Source: a virus. From it: a stretch of 50,718 bases of DNA. The notes beneath the pieces were generated by a model. It saw only the letters and a program-made list of their open reading frames with translations. It was not told the origin of the DNA and did not search any database. Where the stretch lies: positions 1-50,718 of the IMG/VR virus record IMGVR_UViG_3300011114_000943; one strand, written 5' to 3'. Of this stretch, positions 38,103 through 47,964 are shown one piece after another. Made by a program: the position numbers and the translations under genes. Numbering within the stretch: position 1 is the first letter of the stretch; each line of letters begins with the position of its first letter.

Positions 38103-39113
38103 ATGGCTGACTACGCCATCGGGCTGTCGTTCCACAAGGCTCACCGGACCCTCGTCCGCGCCGTGGATCTGACCCCGCCCTGCCGCTACTTTGCAACCCG
38201 CGACACCGCGGGCCTGATCACGCTGCCCACCCTCGACGCTGGCGTCCGCTACGTGGAGATGCAGGGCATCACCAACACCACCTTCGCCATCAACGACAAC
38301 AACCAGGAGTTCCGCCTCCTGGGTGATGACGGCTGGATGGACAGTGTCATCACCGGCTCGTCGGTGCAGGCCTCGGTGACCGCGTACTTCCTGAAGAACG
38401 CCGAAATCCCCGCCGGCCAAAACTGCCCCCAGTTCCGCGGCGACTACGAAGAGGGTTTCGCCCTCATCGAGAAAGCCCGCTACAACAAGGACTTCGAGAT
38501 CTACATCGAGTTCCTTAAGGAGCTGGGCCAAGCCGAAGGCACCACCGGCGACTACATCTACGACTTCACCGGCTTTAACGCCGTCGTCTCCAACTACAAC
38601 GAGAACATCACAGCCGAAGGCCTCACCGAGGTCTCCTTCGACCTGATGTCGCGTGGCCGCCCGGTCTTCGGACGCTACGACGCTGGTTCCACCCCGCTGT
38701 CCTTCGGCGGCGTCCAAACCAGCCTCCTGTTCACCGCCCCGAGCTCGGGCACCCGCCGGTACGCCACCGTCCCTACTGCCAACGCTTCCGCGGTGGTAGT
38801 AAGCGCCGATCTGACCGTCACTTACACCAGCGACGGCACCGCCGCCCTGACCCAGCTATCCCTGGGCCAAACCAACGGCAGTGGCTTCCGCCTCGAGGTC
38901 GCCGACACCGGCGTCCTGGTACCGGCCACCGTCACGCTGGCCTCCAACGTGGTGACCATCAACCCCACTGCCAGCCTGGCTGCTGCCACCATCTTCCGCC
39001 TCCGTGTCGCCGACGGCGCCATCAAACAGGCAATCGATGGCAGCGGCGCCCCTTCGGCCTCGGGTGTGCGCACCTCCCTGGAGGGCTTCGAGACTCTCTT
39101 CCGTACGGCCTAA
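38103..39113 (+). CDS. Major tail protein with C-terminal Ig-like domain
   Basis: 336 residues, with a strong AAGGAG ribosome-binding site eight bases before the ATG. The first part (MADYAIGLSFHKAHRTLVRA, NNTTFAIND-type strands, FLKELGQAEGTTGDYIYDF, AEGLTEVSFDLMSRGRP) matches siphovirus tail tube proteins. The last 90 residues, Thr/Ser/Ala-rich with VTYTSDGTAALTQLSLGQTN, look like an Ig-like domain displayed on the tail surface. A terminator follows, typical of the most expressed tail gene. Confidence 0.82.
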   Translation: MADYAIGLSFHKAHRTLVRAVDLTPPCRYFATRDTAGLITLPTLDAGVRYVEMQGITNTTFAINDNNQEFRLLGDDGWMDSVITGSSVQASVTAYFLKNAEIPAGQNCPQFRGDYEEGFALIEKARYNKDFEIYIEFLKELGQAEGTTGDYIYDFTGFNAVVSNYNENITAEGLTEVSFDLMSRGRPVFGRYDAGSTPLSFGGVQTSLLFTAPSSGTRRYATVPTANASAVVVSADLTVTYTSDGTAALTQLSLGQTNGSGFRLEVADTGVLVPATVTLASNVVTINPTASLAAATIFRLRVADGAIKQAIDGSGAPSASGVRTSLEGFETLFRTA

Positions 39114-39147
39114 AGGTCAGACTGAGAACGAGCCAACACTCATCCTG

Positions 39148-39169
39148 CCCCGCACCTGCGGGGTTTTTT
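39148..39169 (+). terminator. Rho-independent terminator after major tail gene
   Basis: CCCCGC (39148-39153), loop ACCT, GCGGGG (39158-39163), six T (39164-39169). Perfect stem; placed 35 bases after the stop. It would set the capsid/tail tube genes apart from the lower-level tail assembly genes. Confidence 0.88.
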
Positions 39170-39176
39170 CTTACAT

Positions 39177-39410
39177 ATGCAGCACGATCTGTTAATGGAT
39201 GCCGCCCACACGGTATTCGCAATCAACTGCGTTGTAGAAGACACCACCCTTCACTGCGGTGCCTTGTACATGGAACCCCTGATCCCGTTCAAGTCTATAC
39301 GCTTAGCGTATGAAGCTGCTAGTGTAATGGTTGACCTACCCGATGAGCTGCTGAATCAACCCGAGCCCTTCCGGTTCTGGTCAATCGAGCTCCCCCTTGC
39401 TGATGGCTAA
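39177..39410 (+). CDS. Hypothetical protein upstream of the tail chaperone
   Basis: 77 residues from the ATG at 39177, eight bases after the terminator. Mostly beta-prone (HTVFAINCVVEDTTLHCGAL) with a short helical middle. The codon bias is weaker than in the tail tube gene. Family not recognised. It overlaps the chaperone start by eight bases, so they are probably coupled. Confidence 0.6.
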   Translation: MQHDLLMDAAHTVFAINCVVEDTTLHCGALYMEPLIPFKSIRLAYEAASVMVDLPDELLNQPEPFRFWSIELPLADG

Positions 39411-39939
39411 CTACGCGTCTTTACTTTTCGCCCCCGAGGAGTACCACCAAATCGGGCCCTTCCGCTTCCCCATTTACCACGACCTGGTACCAGGCGAAGC
39501 CAAAGGCATCGAGACCATCGGACGCAAACAGTCCAAATCGACCTTCCGCTCCATCAAGCTGGCGCAGCGCATCGCCAAGGACAAGGAGATCACCACCAAA
39601 GAGGCCGTCGACCTCCTGAGCGCCTCGGAAAACTCCGACCTCCTCTACGACTACGCCACCGAGCTCGAGGATCTACAGCGCGAATCCGTCGGCGCCGTTG
39701 AACAGCAAATCGCCCTGGTGACGCTGTTCATGCGCTACCGCGCCGAAGCCAAGCTGCCCAAGACCAAGGACTGGCAAAAGCTGAGCGACTGGACTGAAGA
39801 GGACACCGAGGCTATCCCCACCAAGCTCATGGAGGAAATCTTCCAGCTCATCACCTGGGAGCGTGACGGCTGGCCGAGCGCGGGGGGAAACGAACCGGAG
39901 GCGGAACCAGAGTTCAGCCCACCCCCGAACAAATCCTGA
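39403..39939 (+). CDS. Tail assembly chaperone, G-like product
   Basis: 178 residues from the ATG at 39403 (MANYASLL). Helical, with SKSTFRSIKLAQRIAKDKEI and LEDLQRESVGAVEQQIALVT; acidic near the end. The place between tail tube and tape measure, and the frameshift near its 3' end, identify it as the G component of the G/GT chaperone pair that keeps the tape measure protein soluble during tail assembly. Confidence 0.82.
   Translation: MANYASLLFAPEEYHQIGPFRFPIYHDLVPGEAKGIETIGRKQSKSTFRSIKLAQRIAKDKEITTKEAVDLLSASENSDLLYDYATELEDLQRESVGAVEQQIALVTLFMRYRAEAKLPKTKDWQKLSDWTEEDTEAIPTKLMEEIFQLITWERDGWPSAGGNEPEAEPEFSPPPNKS
39885..39891 (+). other. -1 frameshift slippery heptamer GGGAAAC
   Basis: G-GGA-AAC in X-XXY-YYZ register with the G frame. 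A -1 shift reads GGG AAA CGA and stays open to 40364. It is the same type of site as the one at 29979, and in the position where siphoviruses shift to make GT. Confidence 0.85.
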
Positions 39940-40364
39940 AGCAAGCGGAGGACACCCTCCGCACCCCCTTAACTGACTGGGATTCCCTGTACTTCCGAAT
40001 GCGGGCGTCCTCGGTGGGGGGCGACTTCACCCCCGAGCGCTTCGTCCGCACTCCAATTAGTACTATTCGATGGCTGCTGCGCCAGATCGACGACGACGAG
40101 CGCGGCCGCATGAACCTGGGCAGCCTGAGTACGGCGAAGATGACCGCGATTCTCATTCAAATCGCACACGGCTTCTCCGGCTCCAAGCGCTCCGCGCCAA
40201 AGGTAGCCCCCCGCGACTTCCTCCCCTTCCCCGAATGGAAACCGAGCACGGCTATCGCCGACGGCCCCTCCGCGCCCACAAAGTTCATCCTCACCGAGCT
40301 CGTGCGCACGCGGCGCCTCCCCATGCACGTCTATGCGGCACTCGCTACAGGGACCGACAGCTAG
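39885..40364 (+). CDS. T part of the tail assembly chaperone GT (by -1 frameshift)
   Basis: After the shift at 39885-39891 the frame gives TPEQILKQAEDTLRTPLTDW, then FVRTPISTIRWLLRQIDDDE, RGRMNLGSLSTAKMTAILIQ and a basic/hydrophobic end; about 157 residues, for a fusion of about 320. The region has no good ribosome-binding site of its own, and the first in-frame ATG at 39999 would cut off a helical part. The T part recruits the tail tube proteins to the chaperone-bound tape measure. Confidence 0.8.
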   Translation, partial: GKRTGGGTRVQPTPEQILKQAEDTLRTPLTDWDSLYFRMRASSVGGDFTPERFVRTPISTIRWLLRQIDDDERGRMNLGSLSTAKMTAILIQIAHGFSGSKRSAPKVAPRDFLPFPEWKPSTAIADGPSAPTKFILTELVRTRRLPMHVYAALATGTDS

Positions 40365-40394
40365 CCTTAACATACGGATAGCGCATAGCGGGCT

Positions 40395-43300
40395 GTGTCA
40401 GATTTTCGGTTAAAGGTAATAGCGGAGACTCAGGCCGCCGAAAGCAGCCTGAAGCAGGTGGATAAGGTAGCGAATGAAGCTACTAGAGCGCGCAATTTAA
40501 AAATTGAAATACCAAATTATTCAGATCTAAGCAAAAACTTTAGGGACTTAAACAAAGACATAAGCAGTGCAGCTAACGGCATAAAAGATTTCTACAAAGT
40601 AGCGTCAAAGCTACCAGTAGGACCTATAAACGACATAAATGAACTGGCAGGGCAGCTCAAACGAGTTGCTGTAACCGCCTCCGATACCGGCCGCAACGTA
40701 GGCGACGCCGGTGACGTTATCAAGGCCACATTTAATGCGACAAACAAAGCCGCCGAAACTTTAGTCTCGCGCTTAACAAAGATCGCGCTCGGTCTGTACG
40801 TAATCAAAGAAGCCGCGGGCCTAGTGCAAGGCGCCTTTGGCGGGATGTTCAACGAAACCATCGGCCGCGAGATCAAGCTCCGCGAGACGATTCTCAAGAC
40901 CCAAACAACCCTCGCCTCCACCAACAAGGTCTTCAAGGACGGCAAGGAGATCACCGATCCCTACCAGAAGATCGTCACCCTCACCGGCGCCGTCCGCAAG
41001 AACATCGACTCCATCCGAGAGCGGTCAATCGCCCTAGCCGGCGTCACCTCCGGTGAAGTCATCGAAGTCTTCGGGATGGTGGCCTCCCAGGTTGGCCAGA
41101 TCGGTGGCGGCCTCAAAGAAGCTGAAGACCTCGCCATCAACTTTGCCGCCGCCCTCGGCACCTTCGGCATCCCCCTCTACCAAGCTCGGCAGGAGATCGG
41201 CTCCATACTGCGCGGCGACATCACCACCGACTCCTACCTAGCCAAAGCGCTGGGTATTACCAACGAGGACATCGCCAAGGCGAAGACCGAGACCGGCGGT
41301 GTTGTTAAGTTTCTTGAAGAGCGCCTAGCCGCCGCTGTCGCCGGCCAACGCATCGCCGCTGAAGGCTTCTCCGGCGTTGTCTCCAACATCAAAGATCTCA
41401 GCGAGCTTGTAAGTCAGAACTTCGGCGCAGGCTTACTCGATCCGCTGCTCGATAGCTTAACAAAAGTCTTTAACTTTCTGTTTAGCATACGCAACGAGAT
41501 ATTTGCAATATCCAAATTAGCCGGTGAAAGCATCGGTACGGTCGCGGACACGGTCCTCAAACTGGTGGGTGGAGCTACCGGCGGCGCTAGGCAAACACAA
41601 CTCGAGGGTGGTGGAGGGGGAGGGCGCACAGGCGTCGGAGCACGCCCTGTAGTAAGCAAAGTAACAAGTGATTTCGGAGCCGATGATGCTCTTAACGCGG
41701 CTAAAGCTACAGTCAAATATGTACAGCTTGAGTTTAGCAAAGCCTTCTCAACTGTTTACTTACAAATAAGCACCCTGCTCGAGCGCGTTTCTTCTGCGTT
41801 TCTGGCTGTAGGCGGGGGCCTAGCTATGCTGGCCAAGGGCCTGTTAAGCATAAAAATAGAAACGTTTAAGGCATTGATAGGCGCAGTTGAGTCATTATCT
41901 CCCGCGCTACTGGTTGCAGCCAAGGGCTTGGGCGCTTTCTTAGCTTTATGGGGCAAGTTCATGGAACTGCCCCTGGTACAAGAGTTAGCCCAGATTGGCG
42001 TAGGGATGCGTGCGCTTGAAGCTACGGGTGTTATGGGTTTAGTTAGGAGTGGTTTTATACTTCAAGGTGTTATCTCTAATTGGGGCAAAATTATTGGTTT
42101 TGTTACAACACAGTTCAACGCATTGCGTTCGATTATAGGAGGCGTTATTGCTTGGGTCGGACAATTGATAGCCCAAGTTGGTAGAGCAGGTGTTGCGTTA
42201 CTAACAGCGTGGGCGCCCGCTAGCAAAGCACTACAAGCGTTAAGAGCTGAATTACTGAGTACAGTCGCGCAATTTGAAGTAGTAGGTAGCGCAGCTGAAA
42301 AAGCCGGCGGTAAAATAGGAGGGTTTGACACCAACGTCAAAAAAGCAGGAAGTGGCATACTCGGCCTTATAGGTGGCATGATTAAGTTTCAACTAATTAT
42401 GTTCGCCATCACGGCGGCCATAAGCCTCGCGATGGAGCGGTTCTCCGCTTACAAAGAAGCGCAAGACAAAATAGCAAATGACAAACGCGTACAAGAAGCC
42501 ATACGCCGACTTGCAACAACTTACAAAGACTTAGGCGAAAACGCAACTGAATCGCAGAAAAGAGCGAAAGCCTTTGAAGAGTCGCTTGTTAATCAGGACT
42601 ACGACAAAGCTATAGAAAATGTCGAAAAGCTAAAGAAAAAAATTGAAGAACTAAGAGCTACGTTTGAGAAGCCCACCGGATTTAATGCTACGCTGGTGGG
42701 CAAAGAGCTTAATAATTTGCTAGCGGCGCTTAACCCTAGCAACTTAGATGTATTGTTTGATTTCTCCAAACCCATAAAAGACGGATTTGGCAATGCGGTC
42801 AAAGACGCTGAAATAGAAAAGTTAAAAGCTGCTCAAATCGAAGCAAGCAAAAAAGCACGCGAAGTTGACAAAATTGCCGGCCAAGCGAACGTTGAGCTGG
42901 AGGCCCAAAAGCGCGTCGACCTCTCCAAGGAGTACGCCGAACTTCAACGTCAACAACAAAACGACCTCTTCCAGCAGCGCCAAACCCTCGCCCAGAAGGA
43001 AGTCGAGATCTTCCGCGCCGCCGGCGAGCTCCGCATCTTCCAGATGGAGCAGGCCAACGCCAAGCTCATCGAGGGCGAAGAAGGCGCCTCCCGCACCGCC
43101 CTCGAGGCCCTCAACAATTACCTGTCTGTGCGCGAGAACGGCGAGCTCGAGATCGAAGCCGCCAAGAAGGACATCGCCATTGAGGTGGCCAACCTCGAGA
43201 AAACAATCGCCGACTACCGCTTCGAGAACGAAAAGAAGATTGCCGAGATCCGCAAGCGCTCTGGCGAGAACGAGAAGGCTATGGCCGACGCCCAGCGCCA

Positions 43301-45350
43301 GGCGGCGGGGCAGGCTCCGGTACCGGGCGGCGCCGGACCACTGAGCCAACTAATTGGAGGTGTAGAAAGCTACGGCGGTAATTATGGCGCGTTTAACCGA
43401 GGAGGCTCTAACAAAGGTCGCACCGCTCATGGTAGTGGTATAGACCCAAACCTCACCAATATGACTATTGCGGAGATACAGCGTAGGCAGCTAGCTTCCG
43501 GTGTACCTAAAAACCAACAGTTACACGCTACTGGTAAGTATCAAATTATAGGCAGCACCCTAAAGAGTTTGATGGCCGGTAACTATGGAGATACTGGTGT
43601 TAAACCTACAGACAAGTATTCGCCTGAAAATCAAGAGAAGCTGTTTGCAGCGTTAGCTCGAAACCGCGTTGTACCCGGGAACGAAGCGGCAACAATGAAG
43701 GGTCTGCGCCAGGAATGGATAGGCCTGCAAAACGTACCTGACGCAAAGTTACGCTCCGCAGTTCAAGCGCTTATGACAGGTGGCGCTGCCCCCGGTGCCA
43801 CCGCCGCCGCCCCCACCCCCGCGCTGCAGTCCATCGACGTCGCTGGGCCCAGCATTGCCAAATACGAAGAGGCCGTACGCGGGCTGGCCGGCGCCATGGA
43901 GCGCCTGCGCACCCTGCAAGCTGCACTTACCAATGCGCAGACGGCGGCTGCATTTGAAAAGATTGCCGAAGTAGCTTTCCCTAAAGCTGCTATCGAGGGC
44001 TACCAGGATTCCCTGTACGAAGCGCAATTAACCTATGACGCTATCGCGGCTAGTTCGGCGGACGCCTTTAACCCCGAGCGCTCAGCCTTAGCTGTACAAA
44101 CAAACGTACAGATCAACAGGTCGGCTAAAGAGCTCGAGCAGATCATGGTCGAAGTTACCAAGCGCCAAAAGGCAGGACAGCTAACGGCGCAAGAAACAAA
44201 GAAAATCATAGAAGGACAAACCAAAGCTCAAGCCGAGTACGTAGCAAGGCTACGGCAAGCAGAGGCTATTCAAGCTACGACGCTAGCAATTAAACAAGCA
44301 AGTGAACTAGAACAGTCTCTTAAAGCAGGCACAAAAGCGATCTACGATGACATTGAAGCAATTGAGCGCCGCAACGAACTCACCGTAAGAGGTTATGCAC
44401 CTGAGGTCATTGAGGCTGAGCTGAATAAGCTGCAAATAGCTAAAGACATAGCAAAGCAAACGGAAACGCTCACCCAACTGCTAACAACTGAGCTCGCTCT
44501 GCGCGATAAACTCCAAAAACAGGTTGCCGCAGCTGCTCCGGGAGATAAAGCAAAACTACAAGCAGACTTAGACGCCGCACTAGCCCTGATCAGAACCCTG
44601 CAGGCTCAACTAGCCGGCCTACCCGCTGAAGGCGCGGCACGCGGCGCGGCCGAGGACGCCAAAGCCGCCGCGCTGGGCGACAAAGGCACAATCCGAGACC
44701 GGCTACAAATAGAAGCTAATAAGGTTAAAAAAGAACTAGAAGCGCTAACCGATCCAGTCAACGCAATCACCAAAGCCGCTGAAGGCATTGGTAACGCATT
44801 TAGCACATCCTTCAAAGGCGTCATCAGCGGCAGCATGACTGCCAAAGAAGCCCTGGCGAACTTCTTCACCAGCCTGGCGGACATGTTCCTCGACATGGCA
44901 GCGCAAATCATCGCCAAGATGATCACGATGGCCATCCTGAATGCCGTCCTCGGTGTGCTGCCAGGAGGCGGGGGCGGAGCAGGTGGCGGCCTTGCTAGTG
45001 GATTTAGCGCAGGCACGGCTTCCGCTATTCCGACAGACGCCGGCGGGTGGGCTCAATCCTTTGCCACCGTGTTGCCCGGCCGTGCCAAAGGTGGCCCCGT
45101 ATCCAGCGGGCAGACCTACATGGTGGGCGAGCGTGGGCCGGAGCTATTTGTACCCGGCCGCAGTGGCACCATCGTCGCTAACGATAAAATGGGCGCCGGC
45201 GACATCAACGTGGTCGTTAACGTGGATGCCAAAGGCAGTAGTGTAGAAGGCAACGACCAAAGCGCTAACCAACTTGGGCGCGTCATCAGCGCTGCAGTAC
45301 AGTCAGAGCTAATCAAGCAACAACGACCCGGCGGAATCCTGGCACGCTAA
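40395..45350 (+). CDS. Tape measure protein with internal lysozyme-like domain
   Basis: 1651 residues, GTG start. Long helical/coiled-coil regions, several hydrophobic segments in the middle (such as LALWGKFMELPLVQELAQIG and FQLIMFAITAAISLAM), and a Gly-rich C-terminus with SSGQTYMVGERGPELFVPGR, usual for tape measures. Near residues 983-1128 a lysozyme/transglycosylase-like domain is embedded: GGVESYGGNYGAFNRGGSN with the candidate catalytic Glu, and ATGKYQIIGSTLKSL. It would set tail length and cut host peptidoglycan during injection. Base composition alternates along the gene between GC-rich and A+T-rich blocks. Confidence 0.87.
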   Translation: MSDFRLKVIAETQAAESSLKQVDKVANEATRARNLKIEIPNYSDLSKNFRDLNKDISSAANGIKDFYKVASKLPVGPINDINELAGQLKRVAVTASDTGRNVGDAGDVIKATFNATNKAAETLVSRLTKIALGLYVIKEAAGLVQGAFGGMFNETIGREIKLRETILKTQTTLASTNKVFKDGKEITDPYQKIVTLTGAVRKNIDSIRERSIALAGVTSGEVIEVFGMVASQVGQIGGGLKEAEDLAINFAAALGTFGIPLYQARQEIGSILRGDITTDSYLAKALGITNEDIAKAKTETGGVVKFLEERLAAAVAGQRIAAEGFSGVVSNIKDLSELVSQNFGAGLLDPLLDSLTKVFNFLFSIRNEIFAISKLAGESIGTVADTVLKLVGGATGGARQTQLEGGGGGGRTGVGARPVVSKVTSDFGADDALNAAKATVKYVQLEFSKAFSTVYLQISTLLERVSSAFLAVGGGLAMLAKGLLSIKIETFKALIGAVESLSPALLVAAKGLGAFLALWGKFMELPLVQELAQIGVGMRALEATGVMGLVRSGFILQGVISNWGKIIGFVTTQFNALRSIIGGVIAWVGQLIAQVGRAGVALLTAWAPASKALQALRAELLSTVAQFEVVGSAAEKAGGKIGGFDTNVKKAGSGILGLIGGMIKFQLIMFAITAAISLAMERFSAYKEAQDKIANDKRVQEAIRRLATTYKDLGENATESQKRAKAFEESLVNQDYDKAIENVEKLKKKIEELRATFEKPTGFNATLVGKELNNLLAALNPSNLDVLFDFSKPIKDGFGNAVKDAEIEKLKAAQIEASKKAREVDKIAGQANVELEAQKRVDLSKEYAELQRQQQNDLFQQRQTLAQKEVEIFRAAGELRIFQMEQANAKLIEGEEGASRTALEALNNYLSVRENGELEIEAAKKDIAIEVANLEKTIADYRFENEKKIAEIRKRSGENEKAMADAQRQAAGQAPVPGGAGPLSQLIGGVESYGGNYGAFNRGGSNKGRTAHGSGIDPNLTNMTIAEIQRRQLASGVPKNQQLHATGKYQIIGSTLKSLMAGNYGDTGVKPTDKYSPENQEKLFAALARNRVVPGNEAATMKGLRQEWIGLQNVPDAKLRSAVQALMTGGAAPGATAAAPTPALQSIDVAGPSIAKYEEAVRGLAGAMERLRTLQAALTNAQTAAAFEKIAEVAFPKAAIEGYQDSLYEAQLTYDAIAASSADAFNPERSALAVQTNVQINRSAKELEQIMVEVTKRQKAGQLTAQETKKIIEGQTKAQAEYVARLRQAEAIQATTLAIKQASELEQSLKAGTKAIYDDIEAIERRNELTVRGYAPEVIEAELNKLQIAKDIAKQTETLTQLLTTELALRDKLQKQVAAAAPGDKAKLQADLDAALALIRTLQAQLAGLPAEGAARGAAEDAKAAALGDKGTIRDRLQIEANKVKKELEALTDPVNAITKAAEGIGNAFSTSFKGVISGSMTAKEALANFFTSLADMFLDMAAQIIAKMITMAILNAVLGVLPGGGGGAGGGLASGFSAGTASAIPTDAGGWAQSFATVLPGRAKGGPVSSGQTYMVGERGPELFVPGRSGTIVANDKMGAGDINVVVNVDAKGSSVEGNDQSANQLGRVISAAVQSELIKQQRPGGILAR

Positions 45351-45691
45351 TGGCTACCTTTCCTTCCATCGCTCCTGTTGTCAATGCTGTTAAAAGCAGT
45401 AAACCCGCCATTAAAACTACTAGGTTTGGCGACGGTTACGAACAACGTACAACTTTTGGACTTAATCAAAACCCTAAGGAATGGTCCCTCACTTTTATGG
45501 TGAATACGGCTAATGCTGCTACCATTGAAACTTTCCTTGATGCTCGCGCAGCGGATGCAGCTAGTTTTGATTGGACGCCGCCTGATGACACCACTAGTTA
45601 CAAGTGGAGGTGTGATCAATGGAGTAAAGACTTGCTGGGAGACAGCTTCTTTAAGATTAGTGCTACGTTCAAACAAGTGTTTGAGCCTTAG
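45350..45691 (+). CDS. Minor tail protein, lambda gpM-like
   Basis: 113 residues; its ATG shares one base with the tape measure stop. KTTRFGDGYEQRTTFGLNQN, EWSLTFMVNTANAATIETFL and FKISATFKQVFEP are typical of gpM-family proteins that attach the tape measure to the tail tip. Codon use is clearly different from the capsid genes. Confidence 0.8.
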   Translation: MATFPSIAPVVNAVKSSKPAIKTTRFGDGYEQRTTFGLNQNPKEWSLTFMVNTANAATIETFLDARAADAASFDWTPPDDTTSYKWRCDQWSKDLLGDSFFKISATFKQVFEP

Positions 45692-45693
45692 GG

Positions 45694-46671
45694 ATGAGCG
45701 CACCTTCTCCCTGGCAAAGCGTCACTGCGCAAAGCGTTGGTGATGTCGTTCAGGCATTCACTGATCCAGGCACGGGCTTCTTTTTCCGCTGCGTTGCTGC
45801 CGGAACCACTGGCAGCGCCGAGCCATTCTGGCCATCGTTTATCGGCAATGAAGTTGTAGATGGCACCGTCACATGGAAGGCGGTATCAATCATCTCCGGC
45901 GACTTCCAGGCGCCAGACCCTAGCGCCATCATCGAGCTATTTGAGCTGCAACTGTTCGCTAATATCCACGGCGTTAATGACATCTACCGATTCCATGCTG
46001 GCACCAACTTAGTCAACAATGGCGAAGTGGTATGGAAAGGCAATCCATATCTGCGGTTTCCTGTTGAGGCGGATGGCTTTGAATATACCGGACAAGGCAC
46101 ATTGCCACGGCCAAAGATTCGCATCAGCAACATCCTTGGCAGCATCACTGCAATCCTGCTGAGTATGCCGAATGGCCTAGAAGCGGCGAAGGTGACACGC
46201 ATCCGCACACTGGGGCGCTACCTAGATGCAGCAAACTTCCCAGTTAGTGGCGATATCTTGCTGACAGAAGATGGCGATGCACTGCTGCTGGAGGATGACA
46301 GCTCCATATTGCTGGAACCAATCAACCCAACCGAAGATTTTTCCGCTGAGTTCCCGCGTGAGATTTATTATATCGACCGCAAGAGCGCCGAGAATCGTGA
46401 GCTAGTAGAGTTCGAGCTGGCCAGTATATTCGATCTTGCCGGTGTCAGGGCACCCAAGCGCCAGTGCATTGCCAACATCTGCCAGTGGGTGTACCGTTCA
46501 GCCGAGTGCAGTTACATCGGCACCAACTACTTCGATGCCAACAACAATGCCGTAGGCAGCGCCAGCTTAGATGTATGCGGCAAGCGGCTTAGCAGTTGTC
46601 AGGTGCGGTTTGGCGCTAATGCTGAATTGCCATATGGCAGCTTCCCTGGCGTTGGATCGGCAGCATCATGA
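45694..46671 (+). CDS. Minor tail protein, lambda gpL-like, with N-terminal extension
   Basis: 325 residues. An N-terminal part of about 65 residues ([31 protein letters not shown]) is a carbohydrate-binding-like add-on. The gpL core follows ([49 protein letters not shown]). Cys residues in [19 protein letters not shown] and [10 protein letters not shown] fit the iron-sulfur site of gpL. A repeat, [20 protein letters not shown], sits in the middle. Places at the tail tip next to K. Confidence 0.82.
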   Translation: MSAPSPWQSVTAQSVGDVVQAFTDPGTGFFFRCVAAGTTGSAEPFWPSFIGNEVVDGTVTWKAVSIISGDFQAPDPSAIIELFELQLFANIHGVNDIYRFHAGTNLVNNGEVVWKGNPYLRFPVEADGFEYTGQGTLPRPKIRISNILGSITAILLSMPNGLEAAKVTRIRTLGRYLDAANFPVSGDILLTEDGDALLLEDDSSILLEPINPTEDFSAEFPREIYYIDRKSAENRELVEFELASIFDLAGVRAPKRQCIANICQWVYRSAECSYIGTNYFDANNNAVGSASLDVCGKRLSSCQVRFGANAELPYGSFPGVGSAAS

Positions 46672-47369
46672 CCTGGCGCGACGCTGCGTTAGCACATGCC
46701 AAGGCAGAAGACCCACGGGAGGCGTGTGGGTTGCTGCTGGTGGTGAAAGGCCGTGAGCGGTACTGGCCATGCCGGAACCTAGCCACCAGCCCCGATCAGT
46801 TCTTCGCTATGGCGCCTGATGACTGGGCCGCTGCTGAGGACGCAGGCGAGATCATCGCGGTGGTGCATAGCCATCCAGTCACACCGCCTACGCCATCACC
46901 TGCAGATCGCGCCGCCTGCGAGGCCAACGGACTCCCTTGGTACATCGTCAACCCCAAGACCGAAGCATGGGGCGACTGCAAGCCGTGCGGCTTTAAGGCG
47001 CCGTTAATAGGTCGCCAGTGGGTGTGGGCAGTGCATGACTGCTGGACGCTTGCTCGCGACTGGTATGCCGAGCAAGGCATCATGCTGCGCGACTGGGAGC
47101 GTTGCACCGATCCAGATCAGTTCCAGGCGAAGCCATACTTCGATGACTGCTGGAAGCAGACGGGCTTCCGCGAGCTGGAGCAGCACGAAGAGCTGGAGCC
47201 TGGCGATCTGCTGTTTATGAGCATCAGCAGCCCCGGCCTTAACCATTGCGCGGTGTATCTAGGCGATCAGATGGTGCTGCATCACATGCAAAGCCGGCTC
47301 AGTAGCCGCGACCTTTATGGCGGTTGGCTACTAAAATGTACAGGAAGGAGGTTGCGTCATGCTGCGTAA
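46668..47369 (+). CDS. Tail tip protease, lambda gpK-like (JAB + NlpC/P60)
   Basis: 233 residues, ATGA start on the gpL stop. The N-terminal JAB/Mov34 domain has the [16 protein letters not shown] metal motif near residue 65. The C-terminal NlpC/P60 domain has the catalytic Cys in [18 protein letters not shown] near 122 and His in NHCAVYLG near 192. Such proteins process tail tip parts and cut peptidoglycan during assembly or entry. Confidence 0.88.
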   Translation: MTWRDAALAHAKAEDPREACGLLLVVKGRERYWPCRNLATSPDQFFAMAPDDWAAAEDAGEIIAVVHSHPVTPPTPSPADRAACEANGLPWYIVNPKTEAWGDCKPCGFKAPLIGRQWVWAVHDCWTLARDWYAEQGIMLRDWERCTDPDQFQAKPYFDDCWKQTGFRELEQHEELEPGDLLFMSISSPGLNHCAVYLGDQMVLHHMQSRLSSRDLYGGWLLKCTGRRLRHAA

Positions 47370-47964
47370 AATCAAGCTATACGGCAAGCTCGCAAAGTTC
47401 ATCGGCCACCGCGTGCTCGAAGCGGATGTGGCTACTGCCGCCGAAGCAGTGCGGTTTTTGCTGGCCAACTGGCCCGAGCTAGAGGCGCACATGAGTGACC
47501 AGCACTACCGCGTGAGCATCGGCACGTATGACTTGATAGCGGAGGAGTTGCATCACCCGGCTGGCGCGGCGCCTATTAGTTTCGTTCCGGTGGTGGCTGG
47601 TGCTGGCGCTGGTGGCAGAATTATTGCGGCCATTGCGTTAATTGCGGCATCATTCTTTTTCCCTGCCGCGGCGCCTGCTGCGGCAGCACTGGTAATTGGA
47701 GCAAGTACGTTCACTGCTGTTGGCGCAGCGATATTTTTTGCTGGTGTGAGCTTACTACTTACTGGCGTCGCCCAGCTCCTAACGCCTACGCCAAAGCTCA
47801 CGCAAGGCGCCGACAGCGAAAGCGACCCACGCAAATCGTATTCCTTCAGCGGCGTGCAGAATACCTCCCGCGCAGGTGTGCCGGTGCCCGTGGTCTATGG
47901 CGAAACGCTGGTCGGCAGTGTAGTAATCAGCGCCGGCATTGACATTGTGCAGGTGGCAGCGTGA
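47359..47964 (+). CDS. Tail assembly protein, lambda gpI-like
   Basis: 201 residues, overlapping gpK by 11 bases. The N-terminal ubiquitin-like part ([37 protein letters not shown]) is followed by a Gly/Ala-rich hydrophobic stretch ([20 protein letters not shown]) and an end with [20 protein letters not shown]. This is the usual layout of gpI. It is needed for tail tip assembly and not expected in the finished virion. Confidence 0.82.
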   Translation: MLRKIKLYGKLAKFIGHRVLEADVATAAEAVRFLLANWPELEAHMSDQHYRVSIGTYDLIAEELHHPAGAAPISFVPVVAGAGAGGRIIAAIALIAASFFFPAAAPAAAALVIGASTFTAVGAAIFFAGVSLLLTGVAQLLTPTPKLTQGADSESDPRKSYSFSGVQNTSRAGVPVPVVYGETLVGSVVISAGIDIVQVAA

